NCBI GenBank assembly: GCA_050998805.1
Contig: JBPCPV010000007.1
Coordinates: forward strand, 16,352-80,351
DNA: 64,000 nucleotides
From: JAICKM01 sp050998805
GTDB taxonomy: Bacteria > Chloroflexota > Chloroflexia > QHBQ01 > JAICKM01
Direction of reading: 5' to 3'
Of the stretch, positions 16,345 through 25,315 are shown piece by piece. Both the position numbers and the translations under genes were made by a program. The notes beneath the pieces are model-generated. The model did no database searches. It was not told the origin of the DNA and saw only the letters and a list, made by a program, of their open reading frames with translations. Position 1 is the first letter of the stretch. The number at the start of each line of letters is the position of its first letter.

Positions 16345-17076
16345 ATGAGTCGTATGCGAGACGAAGCCGAGTATGAAGACTATGAATACGAAGCGGAACC
16401 ATCGGATGCAGGTCGGCCCTCGACGAGAGCAGCGTCGGCTCCCGAAGAAGCCGAACCTGATTTTGCGTCGCCTGAAGATGTGGAAGGGGCCGGTGGGGGC
16501 CGTATCTGGCTCGCCGTAGGCTTCGGTGCCCTGGCCGGCGCGCTACTTATAGGCGTGCTCGTTATCGTGCTCGGCGGTAAGATCGCCCCGGCCCCGGCGG
16601 CGGCAAACCCGCTCGGCGCGGGGTCGCAGCCCGGCACACCGGCTTACGAGGCGCCCGCGGTAGGTTACTACGCTCCGCAATTCACGCTGCCGGATCTCAA
16701 CAATAAACCTGTCAGCCTGAAGGACTACCGGGGCCATCCGGTCTGGGTAAATGTCTGGGCGAGCTGGTGTGGACCCTGCAAAGCCGAAATGCCTGAGATG
16801 AAACGGCTCTACTCCAAGTACAAAGGCGCGGGGCTGGTCATACTCGGCGTAGATATTGGCGAGGCGCATGACACCGTTTCGAGCTTCGTCACCCAAAATG
16901 GATATGACTGGACGTTCGTGCTCGACGGTGATGGGCGCGTGTCGGGGAGCTACAACGCCAGCGGTATCCCCACCCATGCGTTCGTTGACGCGACAGGCGT
17001 GATCCGCGCCTACAGGGTCGGGGGGCTTTCTCCTGACGTGATGCAAGGGTTCCTAGCGCAGATCATGCCCAAGTAG
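16345..17076 (+). CDS. membrane-anchored TlpA/ResA-type thioredoxin
   Basis: 243 residues. An acidic cytoplasmic N-terminus starts MSRMRDEAEYEDYEYEAE. One membrane helix (about 53-75) and a thioredoxin fold (about 105-243) follow, with WCGPC (Cys142, Cys145) and the cis-Pro in GIPTHAFV. ResA/TlpA proteins reduce apocytochrome cysteines outside the membrane using electrons from CcdA, whose gene follows 19 bp later. The start is the ATG after TAGGGGG. The MSR-acidic N-terminus recurs in the DUF3105 and rhodanese proteins of this window. Confidence 0.85.
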   Translation: MSRMRDEAEYEDYEYEAEPSDAGRPSTRAASAPEEAEPDFASPEDVEGAGGGRIWLAVGFGALAGALLIGVLVIVLGGKIAPAPAAANPLGAGSQPGTPAYEAPAVGYYAPQFTLPDLNNKPVSLKDYRGHPVWVNVWASWCGPCKAEMPEMKRLYSKYKGAGLVILGVDIGEAHDTVSSFVTQNGYDWTFVLDGDGRVSGSYNASGIPTHAFVDATGVIRAYRVGGLSPDVMQGFLAQIMPK

Positions 17077-17095
17077 GGCGATTAGGGGGTCGCGG

Positions 17096-17869
17096 ATGCC
17101 GATAAATTGGGGGAGTGCCGATATCTTCGTGGCGCTGCTGGCCGGGATGCTCTCGTTTATCTCGCCTTGCGTGCTGCCGCTGGTGCCGGCCTACCTCGGC
17201 TACATGTCGGGGGCGAGCGTGCAGAAAGGCTCGATCATGGCGCCTCGCAGAACAGTGCTGCTCCACGCCGTAGCTTTTGTGCTCGGCTTCACGCTGATCT
17301 TTGTCCTGATTTTCGGCATCGGCGCGGAGCTCCTGCAGGCTCTGTTCGGGATGGCTTATCGGACGGTGATCCAGTGGGTCGGCGGTATCCTGCTGATCGT
17401 GTTCGGCCTCCACTTCCTGGGCTTGTTCAACCTGCCGTGGCTCGACATGACCAAGAAGCTCGACGTGCGCCCCAGCCGGCAGCTCGGCTACTTTCGCTCG
17501 TCCCTGATCGGCATGGGCTTCGCCGCGGGTTGGACGCCGTGTGTCGGGCCGTTCCTGGGGCTATTATTGGGGATGTCGGGTAGTGTGGCTGCCGTCCCGC
17601 TGTTCGTGGCCTACTCACTGGGCCTCGGCATCCCGTTTATCCTGGTCGCTCTAAGCATGGGCCAGTTGAGCCTCTGGTTGCGCAAGATCACCAGGCGCAG
17701 CTTCGACCTGCGGATCGCCGGTCACACGCTCCTACGCAACTTGAACACGGTGTCGATCATCAGCGGTGTCCTGATGATTTTCATGGGGGGCCTGCTGATC
17801 TCGAATCGGGTAACAATGCTGAATCAGTGGATCGCGCCGCTTCTGCCGACGTGGCTCCAGGGAATCTGA
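17096..17869 (+). CDS. ccdA: CcdA thiol-disulphide electron transporter
   Basis: 257 residues, six helices. The paired redox cysteines are in FISPCVLPLVPAYLGYMSG (helix 1) and GWTPCVGPFLGLLLGM (helix 4), as in CcdA/DsbD. It carries reducing equivalents from cytoplasmic thioredoxin to extracytoplasmic thioredoxin-like proteins, here plausibly the three encoded around it (16345, 17871, 19037). It ends one base before the next gene, so the operon is tight. Confidence 0.92.
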   Translation: MPINWGSADIFVALLAGMLSFISPCVLPLVPAYLGYMSGASVQKGSIMAPRRTVLLHAVAFVLGFTLIFVLIFGIGAELLQALFGMAYRTVIQWVGGILLIVFGLHFLGLFNLPWLDMTKKLDVRPSRQLGYFRSSLIGMGFAAGWTPCVGPFLGLLLGMSGSVAAVPLFVAYSLGLGIPFILVALSMGQLSLWLRKITRRSFDLRIAGHTLLRNLNTVSIISGVLMIFMGGLLISNRVTMLNQWIAPLLPTWLQGI

Positions 17870-17870
17870 C

Positions 17871-19019
17871 ATGGCTGAGCCGGATCGCAAGGGGGTGACG
17901 CAAGAGGCCCCCACGAGTCTCCCTTTTGACGTGCAAATCGAGCGGGGGCGGCGGGCGGTCACGGACCCGCCTTCGCTCGCCGCCGAAGCAATACGATCCC
18001 GGCAGAGATCGGTGCCCGCCGAACGCAGATACCGTACCGGCCTCGGGTTGCGAATTCTGGCCGTGCTGATCCTCCTCACGGCGGTCGGCGCATGGCTGTT
18101 GAGCCAGCCGCCGCAAGGCGCGCTGGCCCGCGTCAACGGGGAGTACATCACCGCGGCCCAGGTTGACCGCGAGATCCTGATCAATCGCGTCTTCTCGTCG
18201 CTGACCGCCAACGCACAGGACCGCGCCGAGACCCGTACGGCTGTCATGGAGAGGATCATTACCCAGCGCCTCGAGGCTCAAGCGGTGATGCGAACCGGCA
18301 TGACCGTGAGCGATGCCGACCTGGACGCGGAGATCATGCATTTGAGCAGCATCCAGAATTGGACGCCGGCCCAGCTTGATACCGCGCTCGCGCGCCAGGG
18401 TTTGAGCAGGGCCGACCTGCGCGCCAGCCTGCACGACATCCTGCTGGTCACCCGCTATGCGGACGAGGTACTCGCTACGAGCGTCGGCAGCCCCAACCAG
18501 GTCTATACAGTCCAGAACAACTGGGCGACCCAGGTCGCGCGTGACGCCAAGGTAGTTCGTTATGGCGACCCGGACGGAGCACAGGCACCACGCCCCGGCG
18601 CGCCCGCCCCCGACTTCACGTTGCTCGATCTCGACGGCAATTCGGTTAGCATGTCGTCGCTGCGTGGCGGGCCGGTGCTGCTTAACTTCTGGGCACCCTG
18701 GTGCCAGCCGTGCCGGGTCGAGATGCCGATCCTCGTAAACACCTACAAGCAGATGCACGCGACGGGGCCGGCGGACAAGGGCCTGGCGGTGCTGGCCGTG
18801 GCTATCAACAGCTCGCCGAGCACTCTGGCGGCTTTCCGCAAAGAGTTTGGCCTGCCGTTTCCTGTTTTCCTCGACACCGACATGAGGGTCTTGAACCTCT
18901 ACAGGATCGGCCCTATCCCAACGAGCATACTGATCGACCGCCAGGGAGTCGTCAGGTGGGTGCAGGTGGGTGCCTGGAACGATACGTTGTTGCGAGACAA
19001 GCTCCAACTGATCCAATAG
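17871..19019 (+). CDS. SurA-like chaperone domain fused to a TlpA thioredoxin
   Basis: 382 residues: polar cytoplasmic tail (1-58), membrane helix (about 59-78), a SurA N-terminal-like helical domain (about 85-215; GEYITAAQVDREILINRVF), then a TlpA thioredoxin (about 240-382) with WCQPC (Cys278, Cys281) and GPIPTSILID. SurA domains hold unfolded exported proteins and TlpA domains reduce disulphides, so this may present apocytochrome c to reduction. That role is inferred from the fusion and the ccm context. It starts one base after ccdA. Confidence 0.8.
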   Translation: MAEPDRKGVTQEAPTSLPFDVQIERGRRAVTDPPSLAAEAIRSRQRSVPAERRYRTGLGLRILAVLILLTAVGAWLLSQPPQGALARVNGEYITAAQVDREILINRVFSSLTANAQDRAETRTAVMERIITQRLEAQAVMRTGMTVSDADLDAEIMHLSSIQNWTPAQLDTALARQGLSRADLRASLHDILLVTRYADEVLATSVGSPNQVYTVQNNWATQVARDAKVVRYGDPDGAQAPRPGAPAPDFTLLDLDGNSVSMSSLRGGPVLLNFWAPWCQPCRVEMPILVNTYKQMHATGPADKGLAVLAVAINSSPSTLAAFRKEFGLPFPVFLDTDMRVLNLYRIGPIPTSILIDRQGVVRWVQVGAWNDTLLRDKLQLIQ

Positions 19020-19036
19020 CCGTACAGGGAGGGAGC

Positions 19037-19600
19037 GTGGTAAGTCGGCGTCTGTTCGGGGTCTTGGGGCTGGTACCTCTCGCCGCGCTCCTCGGTCTGG
19101 TGGGTTGGAGCCTGGCGCAGAGGGGAACGGCGCCCGGAGGCACTGGTGTCAACGCGCAAGGCAGTGATCTGCCCGTGACGCGCCGGCCCGCGCCGGAGCT
19201 CCGTCTGGAGTTGTTCGACCCCTCCGGAGCTTCCTGGCGGCTGGCCGATCAATTGGGGAAGCCGGTCGTGATCAACTTCTGGGCCTCCTGGTGCGCGCCC
19301 TGCCGGACGGAGGCCGGCACCCTGGCGCAGGCCGCCCGCGACTATACGCCTCGCGGAACTGTTTTCGTCGGGGCCGATCTCTGGGATGACCCTGTGGCCG
19401 CAAAGGCTTTTTTGACCGAGTTCGGCATCGCGTACCCTAACGGCCTTGACACGACGGGGACCGCGGGAGTGGCTTACGCGGTGACCGGCATCCCCGAAAC
19501 CTTTGTGGTAGACGCGCAAGGCCGGCTCACCGAGCATTGGGTCGGACCGCTGACGCGCACCACACTCGACAGCCTGCTCGCCGGGAAAGCGGAGCGATGA
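19037..19600 (+). CDS. CcmG/DsbE-type thioredoxin
   Basis: 187 residues from the GTG after GGGAGGGAG. N-terminal signal anchor (about 5-27), thioredoxin domain with WCAPC (Cys86, Cys89) and the cis-Pro in GIPETFVVD, and the acidic-site style of CcmG. CcmG reduces the CXXCH cysteines of apocytochrome c before haem ligation. Overlaps the next gene by ATGA. It is the third extracytoplasmic thioredoxin in a row. Confidence 0.85.
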   Translation: MVSRRLFGVLGLVPLAALLGLVGWSLAQRGTAPGGTGVNAQGSDLPVTRRPAPELRLELFDPSGASWRLADQLGKPVVINFWASWCAPCRTEAGTLAQAARDYTPRGTVFVGADLWDDPVAAKAFLTEFGIAYPNGLDTTGTAGVAYAVTGIPETFVVDAQGRLTEHWVGPLTRTTLDSLLAGKAER

Positions 19601-20031
19601 ACGTGGCCGACGCCCTCCGACTGACGATACGCGTGCTGCATGTCGGCGCCACGGCGATCTGGTTCGGGGGAGGAGTGCTCCATCTGCTGGCACGCTCGGC
19701 TTTGCGCTCATCTGCCGACCGGCCCGGCTGGGCCGCGTTTGAAGCGGCGTTCCATAAGCTGGCTCGTCGCTGTTTCTGGCTGTTGGCGGCCAGCGGAGCT
19801 TATCTTGTGTTCGACCGGCTCACAGACACCCGGTTGGGGGTTGCCTATGTCTTGGTGCTGGCGACCAAATTGGTCATCGTGTTCGCAATCGGGTGGCTCA
19901 TCACCACCGCGCGCCCGGTCCTCCGGGGCCGGTTGGATCGGACGCGGTTGGTGCTCGGCCTCGCGGGAGGCGCTGTCGTGCTGGGCGTGTTGCTGACGCT
20001 CATCTACGAGGACACTCTCGGTCGGCTTTAG
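19597..20031 (+). CDS. CopD-like four-helix membrane protein
   Basis: 144 residues with four helices. The first contains RVLHVGATAIWFGGG, a pattern shared with CopD/DUF2269-type proteins in which the His may bind haem or copper. It overlaps ccmG by ATGA and precedes ccmE, so it belongs to the cytochrome c maturation operon. Its role there is not established. Copper delivery or electron transfer is possible. Confidence 0.6.
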   Translation: MNVADALRLTIRVLHVGATAIWFGGGVLHLLARSALRSSADRPGWAAFEAAFHKLARRCFWLLAASGAYLVFDRLTDTRLGVAYVLVLATKLVIVFAIGWLITTARPVLRGRLDRTRLVLGLAGGAVVLGVLLTLIYEDTLGRL

Positions 20032-20067
20032 GCGCGGGTTAGGCGCGCGACACAGGGAGGAAAGGAC

Positions 20068-20517
20068 ATGCAAGAAAACCCGGCCTGGCCCCAGCCCGCC
20101 GGTAAGGGACGGGGCGGACAACTGCGTGTGATGGCAGCCGGGCTGCTGATGTTCGGGGCGCTGGCCTACCTGGTCTGGGCGAGCCTGCCGCAAGGCACGG
20201 TCTATTACCAGACCGTGGCGGAACTTCAGCGCCAGACGAACGATCCCCGCCCGGTGCGGGTCGCCGGCATAGTCGCGCCCGGCTCTACGCGGAAGAGCGC
20301 CCCCGCGGGCCTCGAATTCACAATCCAGGATGGGGCGGACCGACTGCCGGTGGCCTATCACGGGGTGGTACCCGATATTTTTGGCCCTCAGATCGAGGTC
20401 GTTGTGGAAGGCCGGCGGGACGCGGCCGGCGTTTTCCAGGCGCAGACTTTGCTTGCCAAGTGCCCATCGCGCTTCCAGAACGCCGTCCCGACCCCCAGCG
20501 GAGCTTCCAGCCGATGA
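20068..20517 (+). CDS. ccmE: CcmE haem chaperone with C-x3-F site
   Basis: 149 residues: cytoplasmic tail, membrane helix (about 22-42), and the CcmE OB-fold (about 48-132; VRVAGIVAPGS, FTIQDGADRLPVAYHGVVPD). CcmE carries haem covalently and passes it to CcmF/H. The canonical haem-binding site is H-x3-Y; a C-x3-Y version is known in other lineages. Here the site reads LLAKCPSRFQ, so the His is Cys and the usual Tyr is Phe, which is unusual. Strong AGGGAGGAAAGGA site upstream. Overlaps ccmF by ATGA. Confidence 0.88.
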   Translation: MQENPAWPQPAGKGRGGQLRVMAAGLLMFGALAYLVWASLPQGTVYYQTVAELQRQTNDPRPVRVAGIVAPGSTRKSAPAGLEFTIQDGADRLPVAYHGVVPDIFGPQIEVVVEGRRDAAGVFQAQTLLAKCPSRFQNAVPTPSGASSR

Positions 20518-22517
20518 TCAGCAATTTCTCCGACGTTGGATTTGTCGCGCTGCTGCTGGCATTCGTGCTTGCGGTTTACGGCGCAGTGGCCGCGCTCGCC
20601 GGCAGGCGGGTTCCGGCACTGCTGACCAGCGCCTATCGCGGGGCGGCGGCGGTCGCGATGCTGGTGAGCCTGGCCGCGGCCACGCTCTGGGTCTCGCTGC
20701 TGGGCCACGACTTCGGCGTGCGCTATGTCGCCGAAACCTCGAGCCGGACAATGGATGTTCCGGCGCTCTTGAGCGCGTTCTGGGGCGGCCAGGCCGGCTC
20801 GCTGCTCTTTTGGGCCTGGACACAGTCACTGCTGACCGCCGTAGTCCTCTGGCGCAGCCGGCGCCGCTACCCGGCCCTGATGCCGGTCGTCACCGCCACA
20901 CTCCTCGGCGTGCAGTCGTTCTTTCTGTTTCTGCTTGCGCTGGTGTCGAATCCGTTCGCTCGGGTGCCTCTCGCGCCCGATGACGGACAGGGTCTCAACC
21001 CCTTGCTGCTCGATGCTGGGATGCGGATCCATCCGCCGCTGCTGCTGACGGGGTACATGAGCTTCGTGGTGCCGTTCGCGTTCGCGGTCGCCGCGCTGGT
21101 CACCGGCGATGTGGGGCGCACATGGCTGGTCGCGGTGAGGCGCTGGGTCTTGCTGGCCTGGGCTATCCAGGGTGCCGGCCTTTTGATGGGCGCCTGGTGG
21201 GCGTACCACGTCCTCGGCTGGGGCGGGTACTGGGGCTGGGATCCGGTGGAAAACGCCGCCCTGCTGCCCTGGTTGACCGCGACCGCGCTGCTCCATTCGA
21301 TCATGGTGCAGGAACGGCGTGGGATGCTCAAGGTCTGGAACCTCGGCCTGGCGATCGCCACCTTTGGGCTTGCGACCTTCGGCACCTTTGTCGTCCGCAG
21401 CGGAGTGCTCTCGTCTGTGCATTCGTTCGCTCTTTCGGCGATAGGCCCCTATTTCTTCGTCTTTGTCGCGGTCCTCGGTTTCGGCTCGGGCGGGCTACTC
21501 CTGTATCGCATGTCGTCGCTGCGGTCGGAGGGCCGCTTCGATGCCCTGGCATCCCGCGAGGTCGGTTTCCTGGCGAACAACTGGCTGCTCCTCGCGGCGG
21601 CCGCCGCAACCTTTTGGGGGACGATCTTCCCACTGGTTTCGGAAGCCGGTCGTGGAGTCCAGTTAGCGGTAGGGCCGCAGTTCTACCGCAGTGTCAACGG
21701 CCCTATTTTCCTGGCGCTGCTGGTGCTCATGGGCATCGGCCCGTTGCTGGCCTGGAGGCGCACATCGCGCGCCAGCCTGGCCCGCAACTTTCGCTGGCCG
21801 CTGTTGGCTGCCGGCGTCACAGCGATTGCCCTGCTGGGGTTGGTCGGGCTGGATCGTGCCGGCGCGGCTTTGGCCTACGGGGCCGCTGCATTTGTGCTCG
21901 GCGCGATCCTCCTGGAGTTCGTTCGAGGTATGCGCGTGCGGCGGCGCGCCGGCGGCGGCTGGGCGCCGGCGCTGCTTTCGTTGATCTCGGCGAACCGGCG
22001 GCGCTACGGCGGCTACGTGGTGCATCTCGGGATCGTCTGCCTTGCGCTCGGGGTGATCGGGTCGAGTTTCTTCCAACAAGCAACGGACGTCACCCTCCCT
22101 CGCGGTGGCAGCACCACCATCGGGCGCTACACCCTCACCTACACCGGGCTTTCGAGCTACCGGGAGCCGGGTCTGGAAGCCACATCGGCCGCCCTCCAGG
22201 TGCAGGGGGCCGCCCCGTTTCAGATGCAGCCGGAGCGTAGGGTGTACACCGGCTGGGAGCAGCAACCCGTGACCGGCGTGGCGATCGAGACCACACTGCC
22301 GTGGCTGGAGGATGTCTATGTGCTGATGACGAGCTGGGACGACACCGGCAAAGCGAGTTTCCGGGTGTTCCTAAACCCTCTGGTCAGCCTGATCTGGGCG
22401 GGCGGGCTGTTGCTGCTAATCGGTGTGCTGATCGCGGCCTGGCCGGCCGCGCTCCGGCAGCCGCAGCTCGCCGCGGCCCGCGGCCCGGTTCCGCAAGGAG
22501 CGTGGCAGGATGCGTAA
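20514..22517 (+). CDS. ccmF: CcmF haem lyase subunit
   Basis: 667 residues with about fifteen helices. The haem-handling WWD-type motif is in the stretch GWGGYWGWDPVENAALLPWL. Conserved flanking His residues and the C-terminal CcmF domain (RRYGGYVVHLGIVCLALG) are present. CcmF with CcmH ligates haem to the CXXCH motif of apocytochrome c on the outer face. The ATG is fixed by ATGA overlap with ccmE. It overlaps ccmH by eight bases. Confidence 0.95.
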   Translation: MISNFSDVGFVALLLAFVLAVYGAVAALAGRRVPALLTSAYRGAAAVAMLVSLAAATLWVSLLGHDFGVRYVAETSSRTMDVPALLSAFWGGQAGSLLFWAWTQSLLTAVVLWRSRRRYPALMPVVTATLLGVQSFFLFLLALVSNPFARVPLAPDDGQGLNPLLLDAGMRIHPPLLLTGYMSFVVPFAFAVAALVTGDVGRTWLVAVRRWVLLAWAIQGAGLLMGAWWAYHVLGWGGYWGWDPVENAALLPWLTATALLHSIMVQERRGMLKVWNLGLAIATFGLATFGTFVVRSGVLSSVHSFALSAIGPYFFVFVAVLGFGSGGLLLYRMSSLRSEGRFDALASREVGFLANNWLLLAAAAATFWGTIFPLVSEAGRGVQLAVGPQFYRSVNGPIFLALLVLMGIGPLLAWRRTSRASLARNFRWPLLAAGVTAIALLGLVGLDRAGAALAYGAAAFVLGAILLEFVRGMRVRRRAGGGWAPALLSLISANRRRYGGYVVHLGIVCLALGVIGSSFFQQATDVTLPRGGSTTIGRYTLTYTGLSSYREPGLEATSAALQVQGAAPFQMQPERRVYTGWEQQPVTGVAIETTLPWLEDVYVLMTSWDDTGKASFRVFLNPLVSLIWAGGLLLLIGVLIAAWPAALRQPQLAAARGPVPQGAWQDA

Positions 22518-23013
22518 AGCTACGTGGCTGCTGGTCGGCCTCTGTTTGGGGGTCATGCTGGTCCTGGCCTCGATGCCCGCCTCGGCACAGACAGCCGACC
22601 TGGATCGGCAGGTGCGGGAGATCGCCTCGTCCTTGCGCTGCCCGGTCTGCGTCAATCTGTCGGTGGCCGATTCGCCGTCGCCCCTCGCGGGCGAGATGCG
22701 GACGGTGATCCGCCAGAAGCTGGTCGCGGGAGAGTCGCGCGACGCGATCATCAGCTATTTTGTCGCGCAGTATGGTGAAGGTGTGCTGCTCGATCCGCCT
22801 CAGCAGGGTTTCGGCCTGCTTGCTTGGGCGGGGGCACTCGCCGCCGTTGTGCTGGGCGGGCTGCTGCTCGCAGTCCGGGTCCGCGGCGCCCTCGCGCCGC
22901 CGAGCCCGGCTACCGAGCCGGAGCCGTCTACCCCGGCCGGCGGCCCGGACCCCTATGAAGCCGTGCTCGATTCGGCTCTCGCGCTCCACAACAAGGGGGT
23001 GCCTCCATGCTGA
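22510..23013 (+). CDS. ccmH: CcmH/CcmL thiol-reducing subunit
   Basis: 167 residues: signal peptide (1-27), the CcmH domain with the redox pair in LRCPVCVNLSVADS, a helix near residue 100 (LLAWAGALAAVVLGGLLL), and a Pro-rich cytoplasmic tail. CcmH keeps apocytochrome cysteines reduced for CcmF. The most common form of this motif is LRCPVCQNQ; the Gln to Val change is mild. Overlaps both neighbours. Confidence 0.9.
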   Translation: MRKATWLLVGLCLGVMLVLASMPASAQTADLDRQVREIASSLRCPVCVNLSVADSPSPLAGEMRTVIRQKLVAGESRDAIISYFVAQYGEGVLLDPPQQGFGLLAWAGALAAVVLGGLLLAVRVRGALAPPSPATEPEPSTPAGGPDPYEAVLDSALALHNKGVPPC

Positions 23014-24275
23014 CGGTCGCGAGCCTGCTCGGAGCGCTCGTCGTGCTGGCTTTCGTGTTCGCTCCCGTCTGGCGTCCACGCCTTGTGCCGCCGCGCGCCG
23101 CGCAGCATGATCCGGGTTCGGCAGCGGTTCGAGCGCTCTTGGAGCAGCGCGAGGCGGCCCTGTCGGGGCTGGCTGAACTCGACTTTGACCACACCCTCGG
23201 CAACTTGAGCCATCCCGATTACGAGGACCTTCGCGGGCAGTACCGGGCACAGGCCATCGGCGTGCTGAAGGCGCTCGATGCAGCGACAGGCGTGGATTCG
23301 GCGGCTCGGGTCGTCATGCCCTTACCCGGCGACTCTCCGGCGACGGCCGGGCCGGGCCGGGCCGCTCAGCCGGTATCCCGGCGGCGGGGACTGGCTTACA
23401 CGGTCGCCGCCGGCGTCCTCGGCGGGCTGTTCTTGGCGGCCGTGCTGGTCTGGGCGCGACCGCCGGCGCCGGCGCCTGCTGCCGTGCTCGATGTTCTGCA
23501 CGTACATACCGCGCTGCTGGTGCCCGGCACCGAGATCGCGCTGGTCGGCCACCACAACGGCCTGCTGCGCAGCACCGACTCCGGCCGCACCTGGGCCGCC
23601 GTCCTGACGGTCACTGGCGATGTATTGGAGCTCGCCTCAGCGCCCGACACGAGTCTGCTCATGGTCGAGCCGGACGGGGTGCAGCGCAGCCGCGATGCCG
23701 GCCTGACCTGGCAATCTGTGCCGGGGCCGCCCTCGGCGAACGCCATGACAGCGGTGACCGCCGGTGACAAAAACACCTTATATGCACAGGTGGCCGGGGC
23801 CGGGGTTTTCGAGACCACCGGCAGGGGGTGGTCATTCGCCGGCGGTGGCCTCCCGGCCGATGTGGCGGCGCTGGTCTGGTATCCGGCCCCCCTGTCGGCC
23901 CTGTATGCGGCCAGCCCGACGGAGGGCGTGCTTGCCAGCGGAGACGGCGGTCAGAACTGGGGCAGCGCGAACGGGGTGGTGAACGGCGCGCTGCCGACAT
24001 CCGCCGTGCGCGCGGTCGCGGCCGATCCCGCGAGCGGCGACACTTTCGCGGGCGCGGACGGCAGTCTGCTTCAGGGTGCGCTCTACGCGGCAACCGACCG
24101 TGGGCTCTTCAAGAGCATTGACGGAGGGAGCAGTTGGAGCGCATTGCCTCTCTCCGGGTCGCTCGTCGCGGTGAGCGCGCGTTCCGCGCCCAGCCCGCTG
24201 CTGCTGTCCGTGGACAGCCGTGGGCGGGTCTGGCGCAGCCTCGACCGGGGCGGCAGTTGGAGCAACGAGCAATGA
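23007..24275 (+). CDS. CcmI-like protein fused to an Asp-box beta-propeller
   Basis: 422 residues. N-terminal helix (3-22), then a CcmI/CycH-type helical segment (about 38-90; LLEQREAALSGLAELDFD, LSHPDYEDLRGQYRA), a second helix (about 130-150), and a C-terminal propeller (about 160-420). The propeller carries repeated Asp-box motifs such as STDSGRTW, SRDAGLTW and SIDGGSSW. CcmI proteins deliver apocytochrome c to CcmF/H through TPR repeats; here the TPR part is replaced by a propeller, possibly a different substrate-binding head. Overlaps ccmH and the next gene. Confidence 0.7.
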   Translation: MLTVASLLGALVVLAFVFAPVWRPRLVPPRAAQHDPGSAAVRALLEQREAALSGLAELDFDHTLGNLSHPDYEDLRGQYRAQAIGVLKALDAATGVDSAARVVMPLPGDSPATAGPGRAAQPVSRRRGLAYTVAAGVLGGLFLAAVLVWARPPAPAPAAVLDVLHVHTALLVPGTEIALVGHHNGLLRSTDSGRTWAAVLTVTGDVLELASAPDTSLLMVEPDGVQRSRDAGLTWQSVPGPPSANAMTAVTAGDKNTLYAQVAGAGVFETTGRGWSFAGGGLPADVAALVWYPAPLSALYAASPTEGVLASGDGGQNWGSANGVVNGALPTSAVRAVAADPASGDTFAGADGSLLQGALYAATDRGLFKSIDGGSSWSALPLSGSLVAVSARSAPSPLLLSVDSRGRVWRSLDRGGSWSNEQ

Positions 24276-25315
24276 GCCGCCGTATAGCAGGCGTGCTTGG
24301 GTTACTCCTCGGTCTGTTCCTCGCCGGAGGACTCGGGAGTGTGGCTGCCGCGCAGACGGCGGGGATCGCCGTGCAGATCGTAAACGGCACCCCCGGCGGC
24401 GGCGCTGTGGCCGGCCTGCCGCTGACGGTCTACGAGATAGACGGCAAGCAACAGCAAGTGGTGGCTCAGAACAAAGCCGATACGCACGGTGCGTTTGCCT
24501 GGCCGTCCCTGAGCGGCGCTGTAAGCGCACGCTACGTCGTGTCTACCACCTATCAAGGCGTGGCCTACCGTACCGACCAACTGGCGTTACCGGCTTCATC
24601 CGCGTCTTTGCGCGTCTACGAGACAACCCAGGACGACAAGCCGATCCGAATCGCCAACGCGGGCGTGGTGGTGCTCGGCGCCGACGCGGCGACACAGCGC
24701 ATCAGCGTGCTCGAAACAGTGATGCTGCGAAACTCCGGCACCCGCACTTTCCTGCCGGGCACGACCGGGCCGCGCGGCCCGATGGGGCTGTTGCGCTTCG
24801 GGCTTCCGGACGGTGCGGGCAATCTCGCACCCGACAGCAGGCTGTCGGGTGCGACCATTATCCAGGTGAACACCGGCTTCGCCACCGATTTGCCGCTCCC
24901 GCCCGGCGACACCGAAGTAGCCTATAGCTATGATCTCGCCTACGGCGCCGTCGAGGAAAGCGGCTACACCGCGCTGAACCGAACTATGCCTTATGCTGTG
25001 GACCTGTTCAGGGTACTCGTGCCTCAAGGCCCTTACACTGCCTCCAGTCCACAGCTCACGGACGCCGGAACCGCGACGGTCGGGAGCCACACCTACCGCC
25101 TGTTCCAAACCAAGAACCTGCCACCACAGAGCGAGGTGACGATGGAGTTACGCGATCTTCCGCTGATTGAGCCGGTCTTGCGGAGCAGCAACCCCTGGCT
25201 ACAGCTCCTGCTCGGCATCCTGCTGATTTGCGCGGTCGGCTTTCCGCTGGGATACCGAAGCTGGTATCTGCGGCGCGCGGCGCGGAGTTCGTCTGTGCTG
25301 GAGTCTCGGTCATGA
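24272..25315 (+). CDS. signal-peptide protein with C-terminal membrane anchor, ccm-associated
   Basis: 347 residues: signal peptide (1-28), a beta-rich domain like a carboxypeptidase-regulatory/transthyretin fold (about 30-115), a second beta-sandwich (about 125-290), and a C-terminal helix (LLLGILLICAVGFPLGY) with a basic tail. I do not recognise a named family. Four-base overlaps on both sides (ATGA) tie it to the maturation operon between ccmI-like and ccmA, so it probably helps the haem lyase on the outer face. This is inference from position. Confidence 0.6.
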   Translation: MSRRIAGVLGLLLGLFLAGGLGSVAAAQTAGIAVQIVNGTPGGGAVAGLPLTVYEIDGKQQQVVAQNKADTHGAFAWPSLSGAVSARYVVSTTYQGVAYRTDQLALPASSASLRVYETTQDDKPIRIANAGVVVLGADAATQRISVLETVMLRNSGTRTFLPGTTGPRGPMGLLRFGLPDGAGNLAPDSRLSGATIIQVNTGFATDLPLPPGDTEVAYSYDLAYGAVEESGYTALNRTMPYAVDLFRVLVPQGPYTASSPQLTDAGTATVGSHTYRLFQTKNLPPQSEVTMELRDLPLIEPVLRSSNPWLQLLLGILLICAVGFPLGYRSWYLRRAARSSSVLESRS

